Positions 1 to 8,058 of a stretch of 52,757 nucleotides of DNA are shown here, in pieces. The notes under the pieces were generated by a model. It made no database searches. It worked only from the letters and a program-made list of their open reading frames with translations, and had not been told where the DNA came from. Location of the stretch: positions 1 to 52,757 of the forward strand of contig JAQYHB010000009.1 in NCBI GenBank assembly GCA_028722305.1, in the 5' to 3' direction. The first letter of the stretch is position 1. Each line of letters starts with the position of its first letter. This DNA comes from Spirochaetales bacterium (lineage in GTDB: Bacteria; Spirochaetota; Spirochaetia; Sphaerochaetales; Sphaerochaetaceae). The translations under genes and the position numbers were made by a program.

Positions 1-174
1 TCCTCCGCAATCGGCCTTCCGCCCCCGATTATCGCCGATTCCCCCCATTCCGTACAGGGAGAAGATCCCTTCAGGGGTCGCGTTTACCCTCCACTGTTGC
101 TCTTGCCGTTGCACTGTCGCACTTACTCGTTCAATCAACGATTCTTCTGGTTCCACTCGGATGTGTCCATACAT
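1..174 (-). CDS. Hypothetical protein, N-terminal fragment running off the window
   Basis: An open frame of 58 codons starts with ATG at 174 and stays open to the window edge, reading MYGHIRVEPEESL and onward. It is divergent from rqcH with 114 bases between the two starts. A weak AAAGGA lies 13 bases before the ATG, which is too far for a good ribosome binding site. I recognise no domain in the visible part, which is polar and has no signal peptide. It could be a real divergent gene or a chance open frame; only sequence to the left of the window can decide. Confidence 0.3.
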   Translation of the reverse strand, partial: MYGHIRVEPEESLIERVSATVQRQEQQWRVNATPEGIFSLYGMGGIGDNRGRKADCGG

Positions 175-288
175 CCCAAAACGTTAGTCCTTTTTCGGAG
201 TCATATATTGGATGTGCACATGGAAACCATCGCAATCCGTTTCGCGGGGGATGTTGTCGAACCAAGCAAAAAAGCATACCTTTGAAGC

Positions 289-1731
289 ATGTCGCTCAAC
301 CATCGGGAAATTGCCTTGATCCTTAGCGAGCTGCCTTTGGCAGGCTCGGTAATCCAGCACGTCACCCAGCATGATTTTCACTGCCTGACCTGGGAGTTGT
401 ACAGCCAAGGGACCGGCCGGTGGGAGCTCTACACGGAAATCGGCACCGCGCAGAGCCGCATCCATCGGGTGAGCCGCATGGTCGCGGCCGTCCAAGGACA
501 AAAGACGGCGAAGCTCCAACGCTTCGTCCAGTTCGCACGCAAACATCTGGAAGGGGCGAGAATCACCAATGTCCATCAGGCGGCCTTCGACCGCATGATT
601 GACCTTTCGCTTGACAACCATGGCACGCTGATGCACCTGATCATCCGCCTGTACAGCGGACCCCAGGCCAACATCATCGTCACCGATGCTACATACACGA
701 TCCTGGACTTGCTGTACCGCAGGCCCAACCGGGGCGAGACGAGCGCCCGGAAGCTCGAGCTCCCTCCCGAGCGTACGGAAGAGGGAAAGACCTTCGAGGT
801 CAGACCCCGGCAGGAAGGCCTCAGCTTCAACGAGCAGATTGAGGCCGAATATGGGCAGGCAAGCAACAGGGATTCCCTAGCGGGATTGATGGCGAAGGTC
901 TGCCAGAAACGCGACAGGGAGATGAAGTTGCTCGAGGGTACGGCAAAAAGCCTTACCCGAAAGGCGCAGGCAAACGCCGGATACATGGAGATGAAACTTG
1001 AGGGCGATTTGCTTTCCAGCTACAAATACCTGCTCAAACCCCACATGGACCACATCGAGTTGGACGACTATACGACGGGGGGCAAACGGGTCATCGCCTT
1101 GGATCCGAAGCTGACTCCAAGCGAGAACATCGAGGCATGCTATGGCCGTTACCAGAAGGCGAAGGGTACCTGGCAAGACAGCATGCAGGAGTACGAGAGG
1201 GTCAAAGCCCAGAAGGCGGAACAGGAAGCCCATTATCGGGAACTGTTGCTCCCCTGCGACGACGAGCGTGTGATGATCCGCCGCCTGCAGAAGGAACTCA
1301 GGGAGGAAACCGCAGACAAGAAAACGGAGAGCGCCAGTCCGGGGCTGACGTTCCACAGTGGCAAGTTCACCATCCTCGTCGGTCGCAACGCGAAAGAAAA
1401 CGACGCGCTGCTGCGCCACTGGGTGAAGAGCTACGACTGGTGGATGCACACCCGCGACTGGCCTGGCGGGTATGTATTCATCAAGGCTTTCAAGGACAAA
1501 AGCGTGCCCTTGGAAGTGATGCTGGACGCGGCAAACCTGGCCGTAATCTACAGCAAAGGGAAGAGCCAAGGGTCTGCAGACCTGTACTACACCCAGGTCA
1601 AATACCTGCGCAGGGCCAAGGACGGCCCGCTGGGGCTGGTCCTTCCCACCCAAGAAAAGAATTTCTTCGTGAAGGTCGACCAAGATCGGCTTGCGCGCAT
1701 CATGCAGACCAAGGAGGGAAGCGATGACTGA
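289..1731 (+). CDS. rqcH: NFACT-family ribosome quality control protein RqcH
   Basis: RqcH binds stalled 50S subunits carrying peptidyl-tRNA and recruits tRNA-Ala to add C-terminal alanine tails that mark the nascent chain for proteolysis. The 480-residue protein has the family order: NFACT-N domain (about 1-190), a helical coiled-coil middle (about 200-340), and the C-terminal NFACT-R/DUF814 domain (about 350-465) with the hallmark stretch DWWMHTRDWPGG. The Asp-Arg dipeptide needed for tRNA tailing in the family is present (D101-R102). It is somewhat shorter than the roughly 570 residues of Bacillus RqcH. No strong Shine-Dalgarno sequence precedes the ATG. The gene overlaps the next one by 8 bases and probably heads a three-gene operon. 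Older databases may call it fibronectin-binding protein A. Confidence 0.9.
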   Translation: MSLNHREIALILSELPLAGSVIQHVTQHDFHCLTWELYSQGTGRWELYTEIGTAQSRIHRVSRMVAAVQGQKTAKLQRFVQFARKHLEGARITNVHQAAFDRMIDLSLDNHGTLMHLIIRLYSGPQANIIVTDATYTILDLLYRRPNRGETSARKLELPPERTEEGKTFEVRPRQEGLSFNEQIEAEYGQASNRDSLAGLMAKVCQKRDREMKLLEGTAKSLTRKAQANAGYMEMKLEGDLLSSYKYLLKPHMDHIELDDYTTGGKRVIALDPKLTPSENIEACYGRYQKAKGTWQDSMQEYERVKAQKAEQEAHYRELLLPCDDERVMIRRLQKELREETADKKTESASPGLTFHSGKFTILVGRNAKENDALLRHWVKSYDWWMHTRDWPGGYVFIKAFKDKSVPLEVMLDAANLAVIYSKGKSQGSADLYYTQVKYLRRAKDGPLGLVLPTQEKNFFVKVDQDRLARIMQTKEGSDD

Positions 1732-2512
1732 GAAACCCTTCATGCACATCTTCTATCCCGAGAACATCGAACCTGCGCTCTCGCAGGCGCGGCCACGCCC
1801 GCTTCCCGCGGCGATCCTGGTGCCGGACGCAGCCTACGACTGGGTCAAGGAGGAAATCCGGGCACCCTATGAGCGCATGAGCGCATGCAATCCGGCACTG
1901 GCCATCGTGCTCTCGCCATTGCACCAGGAGGTCCGCAAGGAAAACGGCGCCACCTTCGCCCTCATTCCCGAGGACGGGACGTTTGGAAAGCTTCCGCTCT
2001 ATTCGGTTGAGGACATTCCGGACTGGATGGGCAAGGACAACGCCTATTTCCATGAGGAACCCGCGTCTGAGGAACAGGGGTCGGTCATCGAAGCCTTCTT
2101 CCCCCACACGGCAATTCTCCCCATACTGGTCAAGCCTGACCTTTTCTCCAAGGAATGCCAGCAACTGTCCACATTCCTCGACCATCTGATTGAAACGGAG
2201 CCTCGGACTCTGGTGGTTTGCTGCCTGAACGGAAACGGACTTTCCACCAGCAAGACGGCAAACAAGGATTTCCTCTCCCTGTGCGGACTGCTTGAGGCAG
2301 GAAAGCCATTGCTCGGAGCCCTGCATTCCCGCCAGGTTTCCTCACTCGGAACAGCCATCCTCGAGTCGGTTGGACGCTGCAAGCGCCTTCCCGGCAACTG
2401 GCACCTAACGGGATTCTCGCTCAGGAACAACCACTTCACCCAACTCCCCGATTCCCTTCCCGAAGAAGAAGGCAGGTATGCCTGGCATATTTCAGGCTTC
2501 AAAGGAAACTGA
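1724..2512 (+). CDS. Divergent MEMO-like (AmmeMemoRadiSam protein B) family protein
   Basis: The start at 1724 is chosen because AAGGAGGG lies 5 bases upstream; the ATG overlaps the rqcH stop, so translation is probably coupled. The 262-residue protein has no signal peptide or membrane segment. Its block order matches MEMO proteins: FYP at 10-12, ILVPDAAY at 31-38 (family PHAGY), a SPLH block at 64-67 (family GPSH), an EEQGSVIE block at 116-123 (family EHSIE), then ILPILVKP at 131-138. Two of the histidines that define the metal site in canonical MEMO proteins are replaced (PHAGY becomes PDAAY; EHS becomes EQG), so it may be catalytically dead or bind something else. The family assignment is by pattern only; a conserved hypothetical protein is the safe alternative. 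Confidence 0.6.
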   Translation: MTEKPFMHIFYPENIEPALSQARPRPLPAAILVPDAAYDWVKEEIRAPYERMSACNPALAIVLSPLHQEVRKENGATFALIPEDGTFGKLPLYSVEDIPDWMGKDNAYFHEEPASEEQGSVIEAFFPHTAILPILVKPDLFSKECQQLSTFLDHLIETEPRTLVVCCLNGNGLSTSKTANKDFLSLCGLLEAGKPLLGALHSRQVSSLGTAILESVGRCKRLPGNWHLTGFSLRNNHFTQLPDSLPEEEGRYAWHISGFKGN

Positions 2513-2514
2513 TT

Positions 2515-4017
2515 ATGGACATCACGAATATCGCACCAAAAATCATCCAGACGGAAATTGACGGCGTAAAAGCCACCTGCATTGTCCTCGGAGACACCCA
2601 TACCCATCTGCCAGGATATCTTCTGCAAGGGAAGAGCCAGGTTGGTTTCTCGTTGAGGAACGGCCTGGTCACCGCCATCTCCTGGGAGGGCATCGCCATC
2701 ATCGATGGCATGCAATGTCTCAGGCTCCCCTCCATGCCCCTCTATTCGGTGTGGGAACTGGCTGACAAGCGACGGGGGGAAACCCTTTCCTTCGTGCGCG
2801 ACTTCATCCAGCTGCTAGGCAGAATGGAGGAAAGCTATATTTCCTTGGAGAGCGGAACCATCCCACTATGGAGGATGTACGGACTGGAAGGTGGCGGCGT
2901 CTTCCTGCTGCCCCCTTCCCTTTCCAGCGCAATCGAGGCATGCCTGGGAGAACAGGCACGCGAGGCCAGCTTCAATGACTGGGTCCATTACGATCTGCAC
3001 AAGCCTTACACATTGATCGACCAGATGGCGCAGTTGCTGTACCTAGGCGCCACGGGGAGAGTGCCTCTCGCCAACCCGGACACGAGGGAGGATCACTGTG
3101 ACATCCCTCCGCTACGCCTTCTGGGAACCAATCTAGAGCCAGAGCTGGCGCGCCTGATCGACGATGCACTGCACGCCAAGCTGACCGAGCAACGGGACCT
3201 GACAGGCAACCAGCAGCCCCAGCAGGCGCTCTCCTGGCTCGGAGACCAGCTGGCCCCGATGAAATGGCCCGAACATGTCGAGTCGAAGCCTGACACAAAG
3301 GCGCTTTCACAGTTCGAGGAGCGCCAGCACAAACGCGCCACCAAGCGTCGTTTCTGGCGCAAGCGTGGCTGGCTGGTGGTCACCATCACCGCCATCGTCC
3401 TTACGGTCGGCTACTTCACCGCAAGCAGGATCAAGCAGGCCTTGACTCCCCCCTATACCTACGGTATGAGCGACGAGCAGATTATTGCCGAATACTATGC
3501 AGCCCAGAGCGAGCTGGATGTGCAGAAGCTGGACGCCAGCCTCGCCCCCCACGTGAAAAGCCCAGCGGAGCTTGAGGTGATGAACCTGTTCGTCAACCGC
3601 CAGACTCGACAGGCCTACGAGAACATCAACGCGATCATCAACGTCAACGACTGGATTTCCCAGGGCAAACCAGCCATCGGCTCCTCCCAGGGGTTGTACG
3701 GGGTGACCGACGTGCAGGTCACGCGGACCTCGCCTGACACCTATCAGGTGACCAGCACGATCTACACGCCCTTCCCCTACGACGAGGAGGACGAGACCGC
3801 GAAGGTACGCGAGGGATACACATTGGCCTTTGTCTATACCCAGCGGCAGGATTTCACCTTCGAGACCAACAAGCGGGGATGGAGGCTGATCACAAGCATC
3901 ACCAACGTGGACTACCACAAGGTGGAGACAATCGAGATACCGGTCACTCCCGACAGGCCTTCTCAGACAACTCAAGCGGTAAACGCCGCCTACTCTCTGA
4001 TGACTCCAACCACGTGA
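2515..4017 (+). CDS. Single-pass membrane protein with possible pseudokinase cytoplasmic domain
   Basis: The ATG lies 2 bases after the preceding stop, so this is the third gene of the rqcH operon. The 500-residue product has a cytoplasmic N-terminal part (about 1-280), a basic stretch (KRATKRRFWRKR), one membrane segment (about 284-306), and an extracytoplasmic domain of about 190 residues resembling the NTF2-like or SnoaL-like alpha+beta cone. In the N-terminal part, residues about 120-240 resemble the C-lobe of Ser/Thr kinases: LIDQMAQLLYLGATGRVPL fits the helix-F 'Dv.slG.lLYelltG..Pf' pattern, and a later 'LxxLIxxAL...QR' segment fits the end of the lobe. No glycine-rich loop, HRD or DFG motif is visible, so if it is a kinase fold it is a pseudokinase. 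The last 24 codons overlap miaA on the other strand. Confidence 0.75.
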   Translation: MDITNIAPKIIQTEIDGVKATCIVLGDTHTHLPGYLLQGKSQVGFSLRNGLVTAISWEGIAIIDGMQCLRLPSMPLYSVWELADKRRGETLSFVRDFIQLLGRMEESYISLESGTIPLWRMYGLEGGGVFLLPPSLSSAIEACLGEQAREASFNDWVHYDLHKPYTLIDQMAQLLYLGATGRVPLANPDTREDHCDIPPLRLLGTNLEPELARLIDDALHAKLTEQRDLTGNQQPQQALSWLGDQLAPMKWPEHVESKPDTKALSQFEERQHKRATKRRFWRKRGWLVVTITAIVLTVGYFTASRIKQALTPPYTYGMSDEQIIAEYYAAQSELDVQKLDASLAPHVKSPAELEVMNLFVNRQTRQAYENINAIINVNDWISQGKPAIGSSQGLYGVTDVQVTRTSPDTYQVTSTIYTPFPYDEEDETAKVREGYTLAFVYTQRQDFTFETNKRGWRLITSITNVDYHKVETIEIPVTPDRPSQTTQAVNAAYSLMTPTT

Positions 4018-4900
4018 CAGAGGAGAAGCTCTTGAAGAAGGTCATCTGCCGCTTCGCGTAGAGGCGGCTGTTGTGCACGATTTCCGCCTTGATGGTTTCA
4101 AGGCTGCACTCTCCTTCTTCGCGAGCAGTGAAGAACTCACGATAGCCTATTCCCTGCATACCGGGCCAACTATCCTTGGCTCCATGGGCAATCAGGGTAC
4201 GGATCTCGTCCAACAGCCCTTCACGGAACATCTCCTCGACCCGAAGCGCGATACGCTCGTCCAGCTCTTTCTGAGGGCGGGTCAAGCCGTAGACCAAAGG
4301 TTTCATACCATAGCGGGGAGTATTGCTGGGCTTGAAGGCGGAGAGGGGTTTCCCGCTGCACCGATAGACCTCCAACGCGCGGGTAATCCGGTAGGCGTCG
4401 TTGGGATGGATCCGGAGGGCGCTCTCCGGATCCACCCTGCCCAGTTCCTGATACGCCCAATCGAGACCTTTCCGTTCCGTCTCTTCGGCTATCTCGGCCC
4501 GAACCATCGGGTCGCTGGCAGGGGCCTCGGAAAGGCCATAGAGGAAATGCTTGAAGTAGTAGGCGGTACCGCCACAGAGGATCGGGATCTTCCCTTGCGA
4601 GGCGATTTCGCGGACAGCCTGGTCGGCAAGCTCAAGGAACCTCGCGACTGTGAATTGGTTCCAAGGATCCTCGACATCAATCAGATAATGACGGATATAT
4701 GCACGAACATCGGCCGACACTTTCGCCGAGCCGATGTCCAATCCCCGATAGACTTGAATGGAATCCGCATTGATGACCGCGAACTGGCCTGGATCGAGGT
4801 GAGTAAGGAAATCAGTCTTTCCTACTCCGGTCGGTCCGAAGAGAAAGACAACGCGAGCGAAGGGGTTACTGCTCCGCTGGCTGGTACTTGATTTCGTCAT
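3944..4900 (-). CDS. miaA: tRNA dimethylallyltransferase
   Basis: MiaA transfers the dimethylallyl group from DMAPP to N6 of A37 in tRNAs that read U-starting codons. The 318-residue product has the P-loop GPTGVGKT near the N-terminus, NADSIQVYRGLDIGSAK, CGGTAYYFK, and the C-terminal GIGYREF and YAKRQMTFFK blocks, all family hallmarks. The frame extends 66 bases further upstream, but the ATG at 4900 fits the family N-terminus best. It starts inside the 3' end of rpoZ (35-base overlap), so it is likely translated by coupling in the murC-to-miaA operon. At its 3' end it overlaps the convergent membrane-protein gene by 74 bases. Confidence 0.95.
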   Translation of the reverse strand: MTKSSTSQRSSNPFARVVFLFGPTGVGKTDFLTHLDPGQFAVINADSIQVYRGLDIGSAKVSADVRAYIRHYLIDVEDPWNQFTVARFLELADQAVREIASQGKIPILCGGTAYYFKHFLYGLSEAPASDPMVRAEIAEETERKGLDWAYQELGRVDPESALRIHPNDAYRITRALEVYRCSGKPLSAFKPSNTPRYGMKPLVYGLTRPQKELDERIALRVEEMFREGLLDEIRTLIAHGAKDSWPGMQGIGYREFFTAREEGECSLETIKAEIVHNSRLYAKRQMTFFKSFSSVTWLESSESRRRLPLELSEKACRE

Positions 4901-5066
4901 GGACGGCTTTTTCGAGAACGACACTGACGATTTTCTCGTTCTTCTTCTCGATTTCCTCGCCGCCACAGCCGGGTTGGCTCAGGATGTCCGCTTCCTTGAT
5001 TGCTGCGCAGGTCATCTGGTAGACATTACCGGAAAAATCTTCAATTTCTTTCAAAGGGATGCTCAC
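4866..5066 (-). CDS. rpoZ: DNA-directed RNA polymerase subunit omega (short form)
   Basis: The small omega subunit clamps the beta-prime C-terminus and aids RNA polymerase assembly. The product of about 66 residues carries the spirochaete-like pattern IPLKEIEDFSGNVYQMTCAA followed by an acidic/lysine linker and IVSVVLEKAVHDEIKY. A GTG 9 bases upstream in frame overlaps the Shine-Dalgarno sequence AAGGAG itself, so I place the start at the second GTG (5066), 8 bases after that site. Its position between cmk and miaA resembles the common bacterial gmk-rpoZ arrangement, with a different nucleotide kinase. It overlaps miaA by 35 bases. A canonical-looking promoter lies just upstream. Confidence 0.85.
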   Translation of the reverse strand: MSIPLKEIEDFSGNVYQMTCAAIKEADILSQPGCGGEEIEKKNEKIVSVVLEKAVHDEIKYQPAEQ

Positions 5067-5099
5067 GCTCTTCACTCCTTGTACGAAGTACGGATAGTA

Positions 5100-5128
5100 A
5101 CTATACGCAAAAAAAGCAAACGTGTACA
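5100..5128 (-). promoter_or_regulatory. Putative sigma-70-type promoter for rpoZ-miaA
   Basis: On the minus strand TGTACA (5123-5128) is followed after 17 bases by TATAGT (5100-5105), in the short gap between the cmk stop and the rpoZ start. A T-rich tract lies within the spacer. It would let rpoZ-miaA be expressed apart from murC-yicC-cmk. Confidence 0.5.
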
Positions 5129-5131
5129 GAC

Positions 5132-5653
5132 TCAGGCGCCCAAGCTCCGGGCCCTGGCTACAATCCGGGAGGCCACCTCCTCGGCAGAAATATCGGAGGT
5201 ATCGATGACCAAGTCAGCCACGCTGGTATCGCTGTTGTCGATGCCGTACAGCCGCTTGTAGCGGGCGCTGTCATGGAAGTCGCGCTCGCTGGTCTCACGC
5301 ATGCGCTGTTCCAGCGACCCCCCCTCGCGCTTCTGGATCCGCCTGGCGCGCTCCTCGGGGGAAGCGGTCAGGTAGACCTTCAAATCCGCCTCCTTCAGCA
5401 TCCAGATGGCAAGCCTGCTGCCAAGCACGCAATCCTTGCTCGCCAAGGCAAGCCTGACTTGGCGGGAATCCACCTCCCGGTCCGGCTCATCGCTTTTCTC
5501 GGCGAGCTTGCAGAAGTCCCAGAAATCCATGTTCCGCTCCTTCGCCAAGTTGCGGAAGGTAAAATTGATCATCGGATAGCCCAAAATCTGGCTGACGAGC
5601 GTGGTGACCGTGGTGTTGCCACAGCCGCTCTTGCTGCTGATTGCGATTCTCAT
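5132..5653 (-). CDS. cmk: Cytidylate kinase-like protein (archaeal-type Cmk)
   Basis: Predicted to phosphorylate CMP/dCMP. The real start is the ATG at 5653, whose ATGA overlaps the yicC stop; the frame upstream of it is a shadow of yicC. The 173-residue protein opens with MRIAISSKSGCGNTT, a P-loop with Asn in place of the usual Lys (GCGNTT for GxGKST), as in the short AAA_18/Cmk2 group. Further features are a helical CMP-binding region (FRNLAKERNMDF), a LID-like stretch of basic residues (EERARRIQKREGG), and a C-terminal ADLVIDTSDISAEEVA block typical of cytidylate kinases. It sits mid-operon behind yicC. Substrate is inferred from family; a general nucleoside monophosphate kinase is possible. 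Confidence 0.8.
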   Translation of the reverse strand: MRIAISSKSGCGNTTVTTLVSQILGYPMINFTFRNLAKERNMDFWDFCKLAEKSDEPDREVDSRQVRLALASKDCVLGSRLAIWMLKEADLKVYLTASPEERARRIQKREGGSLEQRMRETSERDFHDSARYKRLYGIDNSDTSVADLVIDTSDISAEEVASRIVARARSLGA

Positions 5654-6516
5654 TCGATATTCCTTATCTGCTCGCGGATGTTCTCCAAGCTGTCCTTCAT
5701 CCGGACCACCTGCAGGTTCATCTCGACAATCTGGCTCTTGCTCCCGATGGTGTTGATCTCCCGGTTCATCTCCTGGCACAGAAAGTCAAGGCGCTTGCCG
5801 ACCGGCTCCCGCTCCTCAAGAAGCCCGTCATAGGCCTTCAGATGGGTGGACAACCGCTTGACCTCCTCATTGATCGTGTAGCGGTTCAACATGACCGCGA
5901 CCTCCTGCAGAATCCGGTTCTCGTCGTACTGCTGGTCTTTGAGCATCTCGTCCATGCGGCTTCTCAGGTTCTGCCTGATCAGCGACTCCAGCTCGTCGGC
6001 GTGGGCCGCGATAGTGGCAAGACCATCCTTCACCTGGCTCCCCAACCGGACCAAGTCATCGTGGGTCGCCTTACCCTCCCGCTGTCTGCTCTCGGAAAAC
6101 TGCTTCAAGGCCTCGCCGAGGGCTTGGAACAGGGCTTCCTTGTAGCGCTCACCGTTCTGCCTCACGCTGGAAAGCAATCCTTCCTGGGCAAGGTAATCGC
6201 CCAAGGAAGGTTGCAGATTCCCACCCGCAAGCTCGGAAATCTGCTGGAAGGCGTCATGATACGCCTTGACCGCCTCTTGGTCGACCATCAGGTTCACATC
6301 GTTCTTGACGCCGACAATGCGGACGGCGAGCTCGATGTGGCCACGCCTGGCAACCTCGCCGACGCGCCGGTCGATGTCCATCTCGTAGGACGCGAGATAG
6401 TACGGCATGGTATGGTCGATATCCAGATAACGGTTGTTGTAGGATTTCACCTCAACTTCCAGCTGGAACTCGTCGGTCGTCACCGTTGACGAGCCGTATC
6501 CGGTCATACTGGTCAT
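5650..6516 (-). CDS. yicC: YicC family endoribonuclease-like protein
   Basis: A 288-residue full-length YicC/YloC protein: N-terminal MTSMTGYGSST with the family SMTGYG signature, then EVKSYNNRYLDI, and the C-terminal region RLDFLCQEMNREINTIGSK followed by the IVEMNLQVVRMKDSLENIREQIRNIE end that marks the DUF1732 part. Family members are cytosolic RNA-binding proteins implicated in RNA decay, and in many genomes they sit next to gmk or rpoZ; the same arrangement is seen here. Both ends show 4-base ATGA overlaps, upstream with murC and downstream with cmk, so translation is probably coupled. Confidence 0.95.
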   Translation of the reverse strand: MTSMTGYGSSTVTTDEFQLEVEVKSYNNRYLDIDHTMPYYLASYEMDIDRRVGEVARRGHIELAVRIVGVKNDVNLMVDQEAVKAYHDAFQQISELAGGNLQPSLGDYLAQEGLLSSVRQNGERYKEALFQALGEALKQFSESRQREGKATHDDLVRLGSQVKDGLATIAAHADELESLIRQNLRSRMDEMLKDQQYDENRILQEVAVMLNRYTINEEVKRLSTHLKAYDGLLEEREPVGKRLDFLCQEMNREINTIGSKSQIVEMNLQVVRMKDSLENIREQIRNIE

Positions 6517-7979
6517 AGATTCTGTTTCCTTTGGGAGACGATTCTGCTTGTCAGAAAGCGATTGTTTCCCGCACCCATAGTAACGAGAATATCCCCTTCC
6601 ATCAACCAGCTTGCGCAGACGTGGACAGCCTCGTCATCCGTGGCGGCATAGGTCACCGCCGATAACTTTCCATAGAGGGTGCGGTCGATTTTCCGTTGCA
6701 GAGCCTCGGCCAGTTGCCGGGCGGTGTCCTCGCCTTGGTCGCTGTCTCCCCGGGCGGAGGCATAGGTTTTCTGGACGACCACTTTGTCGGCCGTGGCGAG
6801 CGATTTGACGAAATCGGGGAACAATGCGCGGGTACGGCTGGCGGTATGGGGGCAGAAGAGCAACAGGATCCTGCGGTTCGGATACCGCCCCCTCAGGGCC
6901 TCTACTACCATGCGGATCTGGGTAGGATGGTGGGCGTAGTCATCCAGATACAGCACCCCGCCTTCGTCCGCCATCACCTCCATGCGGCCGATGGTGCCCG
7001 GATACCTGACGATATCCCGCAACATGCCGAGCAATACCGTCGGCAACACTTCGTCGGTCACCAGCAGGCCATCGTCCAGGTACAGCTTCGGCTCCTTGGC
7101 GTCCAACAGCATGCAGGTAGCCAGAAGCGACGCCCCGACCATGTCGTCGACCCATTGCTGGCTAAGCGAGGGCAATTCCACATAGGTGGGCAGCGAACCT
7201 ACCCCATACAGGGTTTTCTGGATGCGTCTGATTCCGAAGAGGCCGCGCTCGGCAAATCCATACGGCAACAGGTTCAGGTCACTTCGGTGCTCTTTGGCCC
7301 ACTGGCAGAGCTCCCGAGCGTGCCTGTCATCGATGCAAATGACCAAAAAACCACCTTGCTCAATTCTGTTTACAAAGCTATGGAAACTAGTGATATAGCT
7401 TTTCTCTGTCGGGAAATAATCGGGATGGTCCCACTCGATATTGGTGATCAGGGCTCCACGGGTACGATACGACAGAAAGTGGTCCCGGTACTCGCAACCT
7501 TCGAGCAGAAACGCCTGGCGCCCTTGGTCAGGCATACGGTCGCTGCCCCGCAGCATCGAGCCATAGACCGCGTAGAACGGGTACTGGCTCCGCTTGCCCT
7601 GCCCGAGCAGGAAGGCGGCCATGGCGGTACAGGTTGTCTTCCCGTGGCTGCCGGCCACCACATAGCTGTCCTGCCGCTGGGTCAATTGAGCGAGGAACTC
7701 GTTGTAATCCACCACCCTGCAACCCGCTTTTCTGGCTCTCTCCAAGATCGGGAGATCTTTCGGGTAGGCGCTGCTGTAGACGACCCAATCGGTATGAGGG
7801 GGAAGCAACACCGGGTCGAAGCCGACGTCGCGCCGAATCCCGTGGTCCTCCAGCTGCGCTTCGGTACTGAAGATCTCTTGCCGGTCACAGCCCGCGACCT
7901 GCATGCCCCACTCGCCCAAAAGCACGGCGAGCGCCGCCATGCCGGTCCCCTTGATTCCAACCAGATAAAACGATTCCAT
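6513..7979 (-). CDS. murC: UDP-N-acetylmuramate--L-alanine ligase
   Basis: MurC joins L-Ala to UDP-MurNAc in the first peptide step of peptidoglycan precursor synthesis. The 488-residue protein has the N-terminal Rossmann motif GIKGTGMAA, the ATP loop GSHGKTTCTA, the central TNIEWDHPDYF block, and DDYAHHPTQIRM in the C-terminal domain, the best single marker of MurC/Mpl ligases. The acidic strand reads EGCEYRDHFLSY rather than the usual EADE form, which also brings Mpl (peptide recycling) into question; MurC is favoured by length and by presence of murE nearby. A Shine-Dalgarno AGAGGA lies 9 bases before the ATG. First gene of the murC-yicC-cmk run. Confidence 0.85.
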   Translation of the reverse strand: MESFYLVGIKGTGMAALAVLLGEWGMQVAGCDRQEIFSTEAQLEDHGIRRDVGFDPVLLPPHTDWVVYSSAYPKDLPILERARKAGCRVVDYNEFLAQLTQRQDSYVVAGSHGKTTCTAMAAFLLGQGKRSQYPFYAVYGSMLRGSDRMPDQGRQAFLLEGCEYRDHFLSYRTRGALITNIEWDHPDYFPTEKSYITSFHSFVNRIEQGGFLVICIDDRHARELCQWAKEHRSDLNLLPYGFAERGLFGIRRIQKTLYGVGSLPTYVELPSLSQQWVDDMVGASLLATCMLLDAKEPKLYLDDGLLVTDEVLPTVLLGMLRDIVRYPGTIGRMEVMADEGGVLYLDDYAHHPTQIRMVVEALRGRYPNRRILLLFCPHTASRTRALFPDFVKSLATADKVVVQKTYASARGDSDQGEDTARQLAEALQRKIDRTLYGKLSAVTYAATDDEAVHVCASWLMEGDILVTMGAGNNRFLTSRIVSQRKQNL

Positions 7980-8058
7980 CGGTTTCCGTCCTCTATAGAC
8001 AAGAAGGGCTCCCTGTCACCAGAGAGTCCTTCCCCAACAGCAGATGCTGGATGCCAGC

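Noticed and set aside
184-636. 150-codon minus-strand frame opposite the 5' part of rqcH
   Set aside because: It is the antisense shadow of a well-supported gene and has no domain or ribosome binding site.
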